Source of the DNA: UBA952 sp044361535 | Lineage (GTDB): Bacteria; Bacteroidota; Bacteroidia; Flavobacteriales_D; Crocinitomicaceae | DNA length: 64,000 nucleotides | Assembly: GCA_044361535.1 (NCBI GenBank) | Contig: JBIKIQ010000001.1 | Coordinates: forward strand, 62,001 to 126,000 | Direction: 5' to 3' | Part shown: in pieces, positions 1-8,778 of the stretch | How the letters are laid out: every line of letters begins with the position of its first letter | How positions within the stretch are numbered: position 1 is the first letter of the stretch | Position numbers and translations under genes: made by a program | Notes under the pieces: generated by a model | What the model was told of the DNA's origin: nothing | The model's input: only the letters and a program-made list of their open reading frames with translations | The model's database searches: none

Positions 1-1145
1 TTGTATAAAGCAATTTCCTGCGCTTGATGTGCTTGTGAACCAATGATTACGTCCGCACCAAAATCAATCAGTTTTTGACAGATCTTCTTCTGATTCGGAG
101 TAGGTGAGTAGGAGTCCGCTTCTCCGTATTGAACACAAGCCAAAATGTAATCCACTTTCACTTGATTTTTCAAGGAATCAATCAATTTTTTTGCCTTCGC
201 TTCTACATAGCGATTGGAACCCATTTTTTTATCGGCGCACTCACCGCACGGACAAAGTTCATTGAAGCCAATCCACGCAATTTTTCGTTTGTCTTTTAAC
301 TCAATGATGAGTGGTTTGTTAGCCTCTGCCGGTGTTGCTCCACCACCAAAGTATTTCATATTGTGGTCTTTGTACCATTTCAACGAATTCAAATACGGTT
401 GCTCACCTACATCTAAATTGTGATTACCGGTCAACTCAACAATATTCACTTTCAGTCGATTGAAAATTTCAAAATGCTCGGTTTTCGTGGCAAATTTCAT
501 CTTCATGGTTTCATATACGCATGAATCTTGATTACTTACTTCATTACTGATATGCACCAATTCGCGATTTTTAAAAAAGGGTAAAATATTCGCCAAGTAA
601 AAATCAATTCCTTTTGTATTTATAACAGGGCCAGTTCTACGTGTAATGGCTGTAACACCCGTATGTGTGTAGGTGGTTATTTCTTTCTGAAAATCGAAAT
701 CATCAGAATCGTATTTCAACCATAACGGATATTTCGTGGGTTCTTTAAAGAAGTTAATTGAATTCACCTTTTTTGCTAAAAATTGTTGATTTACGGAATC
801 TAAAGTTGTGATTACTAAATCCTTTCTGCTTTTAAAATTGAATTTCCCGAGCTGAATTGATTTTGGTTCTTTGCTCAATTTTAATTTATCCTGCAGTGAT
901 TTAGAGATGTCTTTTGTACAAGAAATTGAACCGTTTTCCAATTTGATTTTTAGGCTATCAAGGCTAATATCCTCACATAAATTTAGGAAAGATCCCATGA
1001 CTATCAAGGGAATGCTGTCATTTGCTAAATTCTTAGAATTTTTGTTTTGTTGGTCAGCTGCTACTTTGTTATTTGAAATTGTGATAAAAGCGGTAATCCC
1101 AATGGCAACAGAAATTCCTACGACTAGGTATATGATTTTCTTCAT
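1..1145 (-). CDS. CapA-family (PGA_cap) metallophosphoesterase-like protein, C-terminus cut by window edge
   Basis: Reading the minus strand from the ATG at 1145 gives about 381 codons with no stop before base 1. The protein starts with a hydrophobic helix (MKKIIYLVVGISVAIGITAF), so it is exported or membrane-anchored. The second half carries signatures of the CapA/PgsA family of calcineurin-like phosphoesterases: a GNHNLDVG block (the family GNH motif), a GGGATPAEA segment, and near the edge YGEADSYSPTPNQKKICQKL followed by a GADVIIGSQAHQAQE block that matches the usual HWG...ADVIIGxHPHxxQ. Family members act in polyglutamate or capsule assembly, but many Bacteroidota homologues have no known substrate. 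The first 150 residues match nothing I recognise. It lies 38 bp after pepT on the same strand and may be the last gene of that operon. Confidence 0.75.
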   Translation of the reverse strand, partial: MKKIIYLVVGISVAIGITAFITISNNKVAADQQNKNSKNLANDSIPLIVMGSFLNLCEDISLDSLKIKLENGSISCTKDISKSLQDKLKLSKEPKSIQLGKFNFKSRKDLVITTLDSVNQQFLAKKVNSINFFKEPTKYPLWLKYDSDDFDFQKEITTYTHTGVTAITRRTGPVINTKGIDFYLANILPFFKNRELVHISNEVSNQDSCVYETMKMKFATKTEHFEIFNRLKVNIVELTGNHNLDVGEQPYLNSLKWYKDHNMKYFGGGATPAEANKPLIIELKDKRKIAWIGFNELCPCGECADKKMGSNRYVEAKAKKLIDSLKNQVKVDYILACVQYGEADSYSPTPNQKKICQKLIDFGADVIIGSQAHQAQEIALY

Positions 1146-1183
1146 AAATTCACGTTAATGAAATGAATTACGAAAAAATCAAA

Positions 1184-2434
1184 TTAATGTTGCTCCCAAA
1201 TCTGAACAAGTTCAATCATTGTATCAACCGCCTTTTGCATGTCTTGGACGGAAACGTATTCATGCTTGGAATGAATAGCCATTTCTCCTGTAAATAGATT
1301 AGGACAAGGTAGTCCCATGAATGAAAGTCGAGAACCATCTGTTCCTCCGCGAATAATCATTTTTCTAGGTTCAATTCCAGCTTTTTGAATCGCTTGAACA
1401 GCATATTCATTGACAAAAGGAACAGTTTCTAAAATTTCTTTCATATTTCGGTATTGTTCTACCACTTTGAATTCCATTAGAGAACCTGGAAATGCGCTGA
1501 TTGCCTCTTCAGCTAATTCCTTTAAACGATTTTCATATTCCGCTAATTTCGAAGTTTGATGATCGCGAATAATAAATGAAACAGTGGCAGATTCAAGTCC
1601 TCCGGAAATGGAAGTTGGGTGAACAAAACCTTCTCGATCTTTTGTCGTCTCAGGCGACCAAGAATCTTTAGGGAGTAAATCTACAAAATGGGCTGCTACC
1701 TTGATTGCGTGAACCATTTTTCCTTTTGCATATCCCGGATGGGCACTAATGCCATTAAAAGTGAAAGTCATGGCATCGGCTGAAAAAGTCTCATCTTCAA
1801 TAGAGCCAAGTGGACCTCCATCCAAAGTATAACCAAAATCAGCTCCCAATTTTTTCATATCTGCCTTATCAACACCACGTCCGATTTCTTCATCTGGAGT
1901 AAATAAAATTCGAATTTTTCCATGGGGAATTTGTGTATTTTGCATCATAAATTGGGCGAAATCCATGATGATTGCAACGCCTGCTTTATCATCACCACCA
2001 AGTAGTGTTTTTCCACTAGCCGTAATGATATCATCGCCAATTTTACTTGCTAAATACGGATGTTTTTCAGTTGTGATAATTTGCGAAGGATCATCTGGAA
2101 GAACTAACGGTTGCCCTTGGTAATTTTCGTGAACAAGAGGTTTCACATCTTTTCCACTGCAATCTGGAGCAGTATCCACATGCGAACAAAAACAAATCGT
2201 TGGAATATTTACTCGACTGGAAGTAGCAGGAATTGTAGCATACACATAGCCCCATTCATCCATTTCAGCGTCTTGAATTCCAATAGATTGAAGTTCTTCC
2301 ACCAGTAATTTTGACAAATCTTTTTGCTTCATGCTTGATGGTGTCGTCTCTGAATTTGGGTCAGCCTCTGTGTCAATTTGAACGTAGCGAACTAATCTTT
2401 CTCGTACTGAATATTTGTAATTTGTATGCTTCAT
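1184..2434 (-). CDS. pepT: Peptidase T (tripeptide aminopeptidase, M20B)
   Basis: A cytosolic zinc aminopeptidase that removes the N-terminal residue of tripeptides. At 416 residues it has the usual PepT length. Visible M20 metal and catalytic motifs are SHVDTAPD (H85, D87), LGGDDKAG (about 146-152, bridging Asp), TPDEEIGRGV (E182/E183) and TLDGG (D205). The C-terminal RGGTDGSRLSFMGLPCPNL block and HSKHEYVS (H388) are diagnostic of PepT rather than other M20 peptidases. No signal peptide is seen. The start lies 1 bp from the miaE stop, so it is co-transcribed and probably translationally coupled within the sppA-ppx-hisS-miaE-pepT string. Confidence 0.95.
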   Translation of the reverse strand: MKHTNYKYSVRERLVRYVQIDTEADPNSETTPSSMKQKDLSKLLVEELQSIGIQDAEMDEWGYVYATIPATSSRVNIPTICFCSHVDTAPDCSGKDVKPLVHENYQGQPLVLPDDPSQIITTEKHPYLASKIGDDIITASGKTLLGGDDKAGVAIIMDFAQFMMQNTQIPHGKIRILFTPDEEIGRGVDKADMKKLGADFGYTLDGGPLGSIEDETFSADAMTFTFNGISAHPGYAKGKMVHAIKVAAHFVDLLPKDSWSPETTKDREGFVHPTSISGGLESATVSFIIRDHQTSKLAEYENRLKELAEEAISAFPGSLMEFKVVEQYRNMKEILETVPFVNEYAVQAIQKAGIEPRKMIIRGGTDGSRLSFMGLPCPNLFTGEMAIHSKHEYVSVQDMQKAVDTMIELVQIWEQH

Positions 2435-2435
2435 A

Positions 2436-3026
2436 TTATCCGTGTATAGTTTCTGATTTTCCGTATTTTTCCATCAATTGTGCTTCAAATTCCAAGAAAT
2501 CTTGCCAACATTTGTCAACATCAATTCCCTTTCCATATTTTCGAGCAAAGCCCAAAAACGTGGTATAATGTCTCGCTTCACTTTCCATCAATGAACGATA
2601 GAATTTTTTCAAATCTTCGTCTTCAAGTTCTTCTGAAAGAATTTTAAATCGTTCGCAACTTCTTGCTTCAATCATAGCAGCAAAAAGCATTTTATTCACG
2701 AACATTCCTTCAGGCGAACTATTCGTTTTATTTCTTCTCAGAAATTCACCTAGATCATTAACGTAAGGATCTTTTCGCTCAAATCCTAAGGTTAAACCGC
2801 GCTCCAATAACTTTTCATGCACCATATTAAAGTGCTCCATTTCCTCTTGGCAAATGGCTGTCATCGCTTGAACAAGATCCGGGTAATGTGGATATTGAAC
2901 AATCATGGAAATAGCATTACTTGCTGCTTTTTGTTCACAGAAAGCGTGATCAACTAAGATTTCTTCTAGGTTTCTTTCAACAACATTGACCCAACGAGGA
3001 TCTGTAGCCATCTTCAATCCTAACAT
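2436..3026 (-). CDS. miaE: tRNA 2-methylthio-N6-isopentenyladenosine-37 hydroxylase-like diiron protein
   Basis: MiaE is a ferritin-like diiron monooxygenase that hydroxylates ms2i6A at position 37 of tRNAs reading UNN codons. The 196-residue protein is all-helical in character and shows the four diiron-ligand helices: EEILVDHAFCEQKAA, QEEMEHF, EARSCERF and ESEARHY, giving paired ExxH-type ligands. The length matches the family. It lies between hisS and pepT with gaps of 1-3 bp, so it belongs to a single operon with a tRNA synthetase, a sensible setting for tRNA modification. The ATG at 3026 is used; a later in-frame Met (MATDPRW) is a possible alternative start. Confidence 0.9.
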   Translation of the reverse strand: MLGLKMATDPRWVNVVERNLEEILVDHAFCEQKAASNAISMIVQYPHYPDLVQAMTAICQEEMEHFNMVHEKLLERGLTLGFERKDPYVNDLGEFLRRNKTNSSPEGMFVNKMLFAAMIEARSCERFKILSEELEDEDLKKFYRSLMESEARHYTTFLGFARKYGKGIDVDKCWQDFLEFEAQLMEKYGKSETIHG

Positions 3027-3029
3027 TCG

Positions 3030-4400
3030 TTATTTTTTGAAAAAGGTGGATAAATCGGACCAGGAAAGTTGCGTTTGTTCTCCCGAACTCATGTTTTTCA
3101 CTTGAACCATTTTATTTTCTAATTCACTTTCACCCAATAGCGCCACATATTGAACATGCGTATCATTGGCATATTTCATTTGCTTTTGAATTTTTACTGA
3201 ATCCGGATAAAGTTCAGCTGAAATACCATTTTTACGTAACTCGTAAACCAATTTATAGGCAGCCTTTCCTTCTAAATTTCCAAAATTCACAAACATTACT
3301 TCGATTCCTTTCTCTAAATCAGTTGGAAAAAGATTGAGAGTGGTTAATATATCGTATATACGATCTGCACCAAATGAAATTCCAACACCAGATAAGTCTT
3401 TCATGCCAAATAACCCTGTTAAATCGTCGTAACGTCCTCCACCACAAATACTTCCCATTTGAACTTCGTGCGCTTTTACTTCAAAGATTGCTCCGGTATA
3501 GTAATTTAGTCCACGAGCTAAGGTGACATCAAACTCCAAAATGCCTTTGGATAAGCCAATTTCATCAACATAGTAAAGAACCGTTTCTAATTCTTGGATG
3601 CCTAGTTTGCCAATTTCGCTATTTTTCAAATATTCCTTTAAGAAAGAAATTTTTTGACCGTTTTCTCCTTTTAACTGAAACAAGGGTTTAATTCGTTCAA
3701 TGGCTGAAGAAGAAATATTTCGAGTTGTTAATTCTTGGATTACGCCATCTTCTCCAATTTTATCGAGTTTATCGATGGCTACAGTGATATCTACAATTTT
3801 TTCTGACTCACCACAAACTTCCGCAATTCCAGAAAGGATTTTACGATTGTTAATTTTAATTGTGAATCCGGGTAAATTAAACGCTGAAAGAACCTCATCG
3901 AAAATAAAAATGAGATCTATTTCATGAAGAAGTGAATCACTTCCAACAACATCAGCATCACATTGATAAAATTCTTGGTAACGTCCATGCTGAGGTCTAT
4001 CTGCACGCCAAACTGGTTGAATTTGATAACGTTTAAAAGGAAACGATAATTCATTTTGATGTTGAACAACAAAGCGAGCGAAAGGAACAGTTAAATCATA
4101 GCGCAAGGCTTTTTCCGCTAGTGAATTAGCAAATTTTGGAAGATTGTCAGCGGCCAAGGCCTCCAAGTCAGCTTTCCGTACTTTTTCACCGCTGTTTAAA
4201 ATTCTAAAAATTAAGCGATCTCCTTCTTCACCATACTTTCCTAAAAGCGTTGAAGATAATTCGAACGAAGGTGTTTCTATTGGGTTAAATCCGTACTTTT
4301 CAAAGACAGTTCGAATAGTTGAAAAAATGTAATTTCTTTTGGCAACATCAATGGGTAGAAAATCACGTGTTCCTTTCGGAATAGAAGGTTTTTGAGCCAT
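3030..4400 (-). CDS. hisS: Histidyl-tRNA synthetase
   Basis: A class II aminoacyl-tRNA synthetase that charges tRNA-His. The 456-residue protein opens with the typical PSIPKGTRDFLP block. Motif 2 is seen in QPVWRADRPQHGRYQEFYQC, the histidine-specific signature ARGLNYYTGAIFEV is present, and motif 3 (GVGISFGADRIYDIL) precedes a C-terminal anticodon-binding domain (from about residue 355: GIEVMFVNFG...). It is roughly 30 residues longer than E. coli HisS, as is common in Bacteroidota. It is separated from its neighbours by 2-3 bp on either side, so transcription is shared with ppx/sppA upstream and miaE/pepT downstream. Confidence 0.97.
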   Translation of the reverse strand: MAQKPSIPKGTRDFLPIDVAKRNYIFSTIRTVFEKYGFNPIETPSFELSSTLLGKYGEEGDRLIFRILNSGEKVRKADLEALAADNLPKFANSLAEKALRYDLTVPFARFVVQHQNELSFPFKRYQIQPVWRADRPQHGRYQEFYQCDADVVGSDSLLHEIDLIFIFDEVLSAFNLPGFTIKINNRKILSGIAEVCGESEKIVDITVAIDKLDKIGEDGVIQELTTRNISSSAIERIKPLFQLKGENGQKISFLKEYLKNSEIGKLGIQELETVLYYVDEIGLSKGILEFDVTLARGLNYYTGAIFEVKAHEVQMGSICGGGRYDDLTGLFGMKDLSGVGISFGADRIYDILTTLNLFPTDLEKGIEVMFVNFGNLEGKAAYKLVYELRKNGISAELYPDSVKIQKQMKYANDTHVQYVALLGESELENKMVQVKNMSSGEQTQLSWSDLSTFFKK

Positions 4401-4402
4401 TT

Positions 4403-5269
4403 TTAGATAGAGTTTTTTATTTTTAAATCCACAATTACACCGTCGGACAAACCGATTTTTGGAATTGAGATCGAATTTACTTGTAAATTTTTCAAAATAA
4501 AAATGAAAATTTCCATTGCAGGTAAAATTACATCAGCACGATCGGCTTTTAAATCAAAAGTTGACATTCTTTCCTCAAACGATAATGGAAGCATTTTTTG
4601 ATGTAACTCTATGATTTTTTCAACTGAAATAGTTTCTTCATTTTTTGTTGAAAGTATTTTTTGAACCTTATTTATATTTCCGCCTGTTCCGAATACCAGC
4701 AAATCATTTGCATTTTTAATAAATTCATTTAACCATTCTATTAGTTCCTGCCATATGGTTTCATTTTCCTTGCTTCTCAAAAGTCTTATAGCACCTAAAT
4801 CAAATGATTTGGAAGCGCTTTTTTGACCATTTTTAAAAATACTAATTTCTGTACTTCCTCCACCAACATCAATGATGAGAAATGGTTTTGATTTGTCAAA
4901 ATCCAATAAACTAAATCCTTCTTGGATTAAACGTGCCTCTTCATCTCCTGAAATCACTTCCAAAACGATATTTATTGAAGATCTTATTTCTTCAATGATT
5001 TCTTTGGCATTTTTAGCAATTCGCATTGCAGAGGTAGCAACCGCTCTGATATTCTCAACTTCAAATGCGAGACAGGTAGAGTGAAAGGCTTGAATGGTAT
5101 GGATTAATTGATTTATTTTTCTTTCGGAAATGTATTCATTATCAAAAACATCATCACCTAATCTAAGCGGTATTCTCGCCTGATAAATTGTTCTAATTTC
5201 TGAATTCGTTACATCACAAATTTTCAGTTTGGCAGCGTTAGTACCAACATCAATTACTCCAATTTTCAT
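4403..5269 (-). CDS. Ppx/GppA-family phosphatase (short, single catalytic core)
   Basis: A member of the exopolyphosphatase/pppGpp phosphatase branch of the actin-like ATPase fold. It opens with GVIDVGTNAAKLKI (phosphate 1 loop); FLIIDVGGGSTEISIF at about 125-140 is the phosphate 2 loop, and VFGTGGNINKV is the adenosine/phosphate loop. At 288 residues it holds only the two-lobed catalytic core and lacks the C-terminal HD-like domain of E. coli Ppx, as is usual for Bacteroidota homologues. The substrate (polyphosphate or pppGpp) cannot be told from sequence. It lies 2-3 bp from both hisS and sppA in the same operon. Confidence 0.9.
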   Translation of the reverse strand: MKIGVIDVGTNAAKLKICDVTNSEIRTIYQARIPLRLGDDVFDNEYISERKINQLIHTIQAFHSTCLAFEVENIRAVATSAMRIAKNAKEIIEEIRSSINIVLEVISGDEEARLIQEGFSLLDFDKSKPFLIIDVGGGSTEISIFKNGQKSASKSFDLGAIRLLRSKENETIWQELIEWLNEFIKNANDLLVFGTGGNINKVQKILSTKNEETISVEKIIELHQKMLPLSFEERMSTFDLKADRADVILPAMEIFIFILKNLQVNSISIPKIGLSDGVIVDLKIKNSI

Positions 5270-5272
5270 GAA

Positions 5273-7072
5273 CTATCGAATTCGTATTTCGTATGGAAGT
5301 TTCATTTGAATTCCTGTAAGTGATTCAATTTTCTTTAATTGATTATAATACGTTAATAGCTCAGATGGAATTTTAGTATTTTTCGAAAAAGTGCCTTCAT
5401 TTTCTTCATTTATCATATCAATAAAATCAAAAAATTCATTAGACTTATTGTGAGGGAAATACTCTACTTTTGGTTCTTTGATGTTAGCCTGCTTAGCAGC
5501 AAACGCTATTGCGTCAGTCAAGCCACCAAGCTCATCTACCAATCCTATTTTTTTCGCATCTTGTCCGGTCCAAACTCGCCCTCTTGCTATTACATTGACT
5601 TGTTCTTTCGTCATTTTACGTCCTTCTGCAACACGTCCTAAAAATTGATCATAGATTTCATCAACCTCATTTTGAATGCTTTCCAATTCTTTTGGTGTTA
5701 ATTTGCGATTTAAAGACATTCCAGCATGTGTATTTGTGGATGCTCTATCGAAGGTAATTCCCAAGTAGTTTTCAAACATTTTCCCTGTGTATGGAATCAT
5801 CCCAAAAACACCAATAGAACCTGTAATTGTTGTTGGTTCAGCAAAAATCTTATATGCTGGAGCAGCCACATAATAGCCACCTGATGCAGCAACATCCCCC
5901 ATGGAAACAATGACTTTTTTGACCTTATTCGTGAGCTGAACTTCTCGCCAAATTTCGTCGCTTGCCAAAGCACTTCCACCGGGGCTATTAATTCGGAAAA
6001 CGACTGTTTTAATATCGTCATTGTTTCTGACTTCTTTGAAAAGTTTACAAATTTTATCTGAAGCAACACCATCTCCTGAGGTAGCGACATCTCCTTCTGC
6101 CACAATAACAGCAATATTTGGATCTTCTACCTCAGCAAGTGTTTGATCCTCGTTAAATTGTTTTCGTGCATATTTTTCAAATGAGTAAAAATTTAAATCA
6201 TCTACTTTTTTACACTTAACCTTCTTGCATAATTCATTCATTACTTCATCCTTGTATTTCAATCCATCGAGTAGTTTGAATTTTACAGCATCATCTGCTC
6301 GTTTAATCATCATTGAATCTGCAATTTGATTTAATTCAATGACTGAAAGTTTTCTATCAGTAGCAATTTCTGCCAAAATTGTTCCCCACATGCTATTCAT
6401 GTATCGTTCAATTTGTAATCTGCTTGAATCACTCATTTCAGTTCGAAAAAACGGCTCAACGGCGCTTTTGAAATCGTTGTTTTTGCCACGTATTATTTCT
6501 ACTTCAACGTTTAATTTATCCAATGCATTTTTGAAGAAAGTAAGTTCAGCACCAAGACCTAAAAATTCCATTGTTGAGGTTGGGAATCCATAATTTGTAT
6601 TGGCTGCAGAGGTTAAATAATATTCTTTTTGTGTGATAACTTCCCCCGAATTGTAGGCGACTACAAATTTCCCTGATTTTTCAAAATCATTGATAGCATC
6701 TCGAATTTCTTTTGTAGTTGCGTAACCTGAACTTAAATCATCAAGTTCAATATATATCCCTTTGATGTTTTCGTCTTTTTTTGCTTTTTCAAATCCATAA
6801 AGTAAATCTCGCAATCCAATTGAATTATCAACTTTAAAATCCGTAGGATTTAAATTCGCCTTTCCTTTTTCTGAAATTTCACCTTTCAGGGTAAGGTGTA
6901 AAATCGTATTTTCTTTCACTCCGCCAGCATCAACACTACTAAATGCTGCAATAAGGCCCCCGAAAAACAGTAGGGTGACCATCCAGCCAATAAAGGAGGT
7001 TAAAACAATGGCAGTTAATGTCGGCCAGAATATTCTCCAAAAACTAATTTTTACTTTTTTTTCTTTTTCCAT
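5273..7072 (-). CDS. sppA: Signal peptide peptidase SppA, 67 kDa type
   Basis: A membrane-bound Ser/Lys protease that degrades cleaved signal peptides. It is the long form (599 residues) with a duplicated S49 domain. An N-terminal transmembrane helix lies at about 14-44. The first half carries the general-base lysine in NDFKSAVEPFF (K202). The second half carries the nucleophile in GDVAASGGYYVAAPA (S397) and the conserved TTITGSIGVFG block. The Ser and Lys therefore come from different repeats, as in E. coli SppA. It is the first gene of the operon, with its start 88 bp after the hutH stop; that gap holds a REP-like triple repeat and no recognisable -7 element, so read-through from hutH is possible. 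Confidence 0.95.
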   Translation of the reverse strand: MEKEKKVKISFWRIFWPTLTAIVLTSFIGWMVTLLFFGGLIAAFSSVDAGGVKENTILHLTLKGEISEKGKANLNPTDFKVDNSIGLRDLLYGFEKAKKDENIKGIYIELDDLSSGYATTKEIRDAINDFEKSGKFVVAYNSGEVITQKEYYLTSAANTNYGFPTSTMEFLGLGAELTFFKNALDKLNVEVEIIRGKNNDFKSAVEPFFRTEMSDSSRLQIERYMNSMWGTILAEIATDRKLSVIELNQIADSMMIKRADDAVKFKLLDGLKYKDEVMNELCKKVKCKKVDDLNFYSFEKYARKQFNEDQTLAEVEDPNIAVIVAEGDVATSGDGVASDKICKLFKEVRNNDDIKTVVFRINSPGGSALASDEIWREVQLTNKVKKVIVSMGDVAASGGYYVAAPAYKIFAEPTTITGSIGVFGMIPYTGKMFENYLGITFDRASTNTHAGMSLNRKLTPKELESIQNEVDEIYDQFLGRVAEGRKMTKEQVNVIARGRVWTGQDAKKIGLVDELGGLTDAIAFAAKQANIKEPKVEYFPHNKSNEFFDFIDMINEENEGTFSKNTKIPSELLTYYNQLKKIESLTGIQMKLPYEIRIR

Positions 7073-7088
7073 AAGTGTTTATTTAAAT

Positions 7089-7154
7089 CGCCGATTTCGA
7101 CAAGCTCAATCGGCATCGACAAGCTCAATCGGCATCGACAAGCTCAATCGGCGC
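7089..7154. repeat. REP-like element: three 19-bp tandem units inside a short inverted repeat
   Basis: Three consecutive 19-bp units reading CGACAAGCTCAATCGGCAT occupy 7098-7116, 7117-7135 and 7136-7154; the last ends in GC instead of AT. CGCCGATT at 7089-7096 is the exact reverse complement of AATCGGCG at 7146-7153, so the block can fold with the tandem units in the loop. Read on the minus strand, the unit contains GAGCTTGTCGA, the core of a palindromic repeat found between genes in many bacteria. It lies entirely between hutH and sppA. Confidence 0.8.
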
Positions 7155-7159
7155 AATTA

Positions 7160-8644
7160 TTAAATCATATTTATTACAAAGTTCCTTGCTTCCTCAATTT
7201 TTGGTTGCATAAATTGGTCATTATCAACAAATGACACGTTCTTTCTAAATTCAGCTCTTACTTTTTCATTTTCCATACTTGATTTCAATGGTTTTCTAAA
7301 ATCAAGCGCCTGAAATGCCGTTAATAATTCAATCCCTTGTATCGTATAACAATTCTCTAAGATCTTAAAGAATTTTGTAGCTGCATTTGCCCCCATGCTC
7401 ACGTGATCCTCCTGCCCATTGCTTGAATCAATGGAATCAATTGATGCAGGTGTACAATATTGTTTATTCTGACTAACAATGGAAGCGCATGTGTATTGAA
7501 CAATCATAAAACCTGAGTTAAGACCGGGTTGAGCTACTAAAAATGGGGGTAATCCACGTGTTCCAGATATTAATTTGTACACTCTTCGTTCTGAGATACT
7601 TCCCATTTCGGCCATCGCAATTGACAGAAAATCGAGTGTTAATGCCAAGGGTTGGCCGTGAAAATTTCCTCCGGACACAATTAAATCTTCTTCTGGAAAA
7701 ATTGTTGGGTTATCTGTTACCGCATTTACTTCATTTTCAAAAACAGTTTTTGTGTATTGCAATGTATCCCATGTTGCACCATGCACCTGAGGAATACAAC
7801 GAAAGGAATACGGATCTTGAACGTGTTTTTTTTCTTGCTTTGCGATTTCGCTCTCAGCCAAACAAGTTCTCATTTTCTCAGCAACTACTTTTTGACCTAA
7901 ATGATTTCTTATTTCATGTAAAGAACTTCCAAATGGCTCTACTCTTCCATCATAAGCATCTAGAGATATACTCGAAACCCTTATCCAATTTTCCCACAAT
8001 TGCATCGATTTCAACCAACCCAAAGTGGCATGTGCGCTCATGAATTGCGTTCCATTTAACAAAGCCAATCCTTCTTTTGCCCCAAGTTCAAGTGGGGTTA
8101 AATCGAATTTAGCTAAAACTTCTTTTGATTCGAGTACTTCATTTTTATAGATAACTTCACCTACGCCAATTAAAGGAAGCGATAAATGAGCAAGTGGAGC
8201 AAGGTCACCAGATGCCCCTAGACTCCCTTGTTCGTAGATTACCGGTAGAATATCTTCGTTGTAGAAAAATATCAAACGTTCAATAGTCTCAAGTCGAATG
8301 CCCGAATGACCTTTTGCCAAACCAATTATTTTTAGAAGTAGCATGCATTTCACGAGCTCGTTTTTGAGCTGACTTCCGGTGCCGCATGCATGAGAAATGA
8401 CAAGATTTGTTTGTAGCTTGGATAAATCATCTTTAGAAATAGCTGTGTCACACAATGAACCGAATCCGGTATTTATTCCATAAAAAAGTCTGTCGGAACT
8501 TTCAATTTTTTTATCCAAGTAGGTGCGACATTCAACAATTGCCTTTCGTGCATTGTCTCCTAATTCTATTTGTACGTTTTTTTCAAGAATACGTTGAATA
8601 TCTTCGAGTTTAAGCCACTGGTTATTAAGTATGAATTTTTCCAT
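7160..8644 (-). CDS. hutH: Histidine ammonia-lyase (aromatic amino acid lyase family)
   Basis: Converts histidine to urocanate and ammonia, the first step of histidine degradation. The Ala-Ser-Gly triplet that forms the MIO cofactor is in GSLGASGDLAPLAHLSLPL (A144-S145-G146). FYGINTGFGSL supplies the catalytic Tyr loop, ISHACGTG (H85) is the histidine-type selectivity segment, and SGGNFHGQPLA and QEDHVSMGANAA are further family blocks. I chose the ATG at 8644 (494 aa); a TTG four codons upstream is the only longer option. No hutU, hutI or hutG is in the window, so the lyase stands alone here. Specificity for His over Tyr or Phe rests on the SH segment and overall resemblance. Confidence 0.88.
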   Translation of the reverse strand: MEKFILNNQWLKLEDIQRILEKNVQIELGDNARKAIVECRTYLDKKIESSDRLFYGINTGFGSLCDTAISKDDLSKLQTNLVISHACGTGSQLKNELVKCMLLLKIIGLAKGHSGIRLETIERLIFFYNEDILPVIYEQGSLGASGDLAPLAHLSLPLIGVGEVIYKNEVLESKEVLAKFDLTPLELGAKEGLALLNGTQFMSAHATLGWLKSMQLWENWIRVSSISLDAYDGRVEPFGSSLHEIRNHLGQKVVAEKMRTCLAESEIAKQEKKHVQDPYSFRCIPQVHGATWDTLQYTKTVFENEVNAVTDNPTIFPEEDLIVSGGNFHGQPLALTLDFLSIAMAEMGSISERRVYKLISGTRGLPPFLVAQPGLNSGFMIVQYTCASIVSQNKQYCTPASIDSIDSSNGQEDHVSMGANAATKFFKILENCYTIQGIELLTAFQALDFRKPLKSSMENEKVRAEFRKNVSFVDNDQFMQPKIEEARNFVINMI

Positions 8645-8666
8645 TAGATACGTCAAAATTGAAAAA

Positions 8667-8685
8667 CAAAGATAGGATTAATCCT
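8667..8685 (-). promoter_or_regulatory. Probable hutH promoter -7 element with an abutting perfect palindrome
   Basis: On the minus strand TATCTTTG (8667-8674) fits the Bacteroidota -7 consensus TAnnTTTG, about 23 bp before the hutH ATG. Directly upstream, and sharing one base, is the perfect 12-bp palindrome AGGATTAATCCT (8674-8685), which lies in the promoter spacer where a repressor would block polymerase. No clear -33 TTTG is seen at the expected distance (CCTG instead). Confidence 0.4.
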
Positions 8686-8778
8686 TTTTATTAGCAGGAA
8701 TAATTTTTAATAAATTAAGAAGGATTTGATCTTTATAATTTGCAGTAAAAAATAAAGTGGAATTCCCGATGAATTCAA

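Noticed and set aside
214..1158. Two plus-strand frames at the left edge
   Set aside because: The minus strand carries a continuous CapA-like protein through the same bases, cut only by the window edge.
7543..8043. 166-aa plus-strand frame opposite hutH
   Set aside because: hutH on the other strand has full family motifs; this frame is its shadow.
7160..8644. Tyrosine or phenylalanine ammonia-lyase instead of histidine ammonia-lyase
   Set aside because: The selectivity segment reads ISHACG with His, and the QEDHVSM block is HutH-like; pigment or phenylpropanoid genes are absent.
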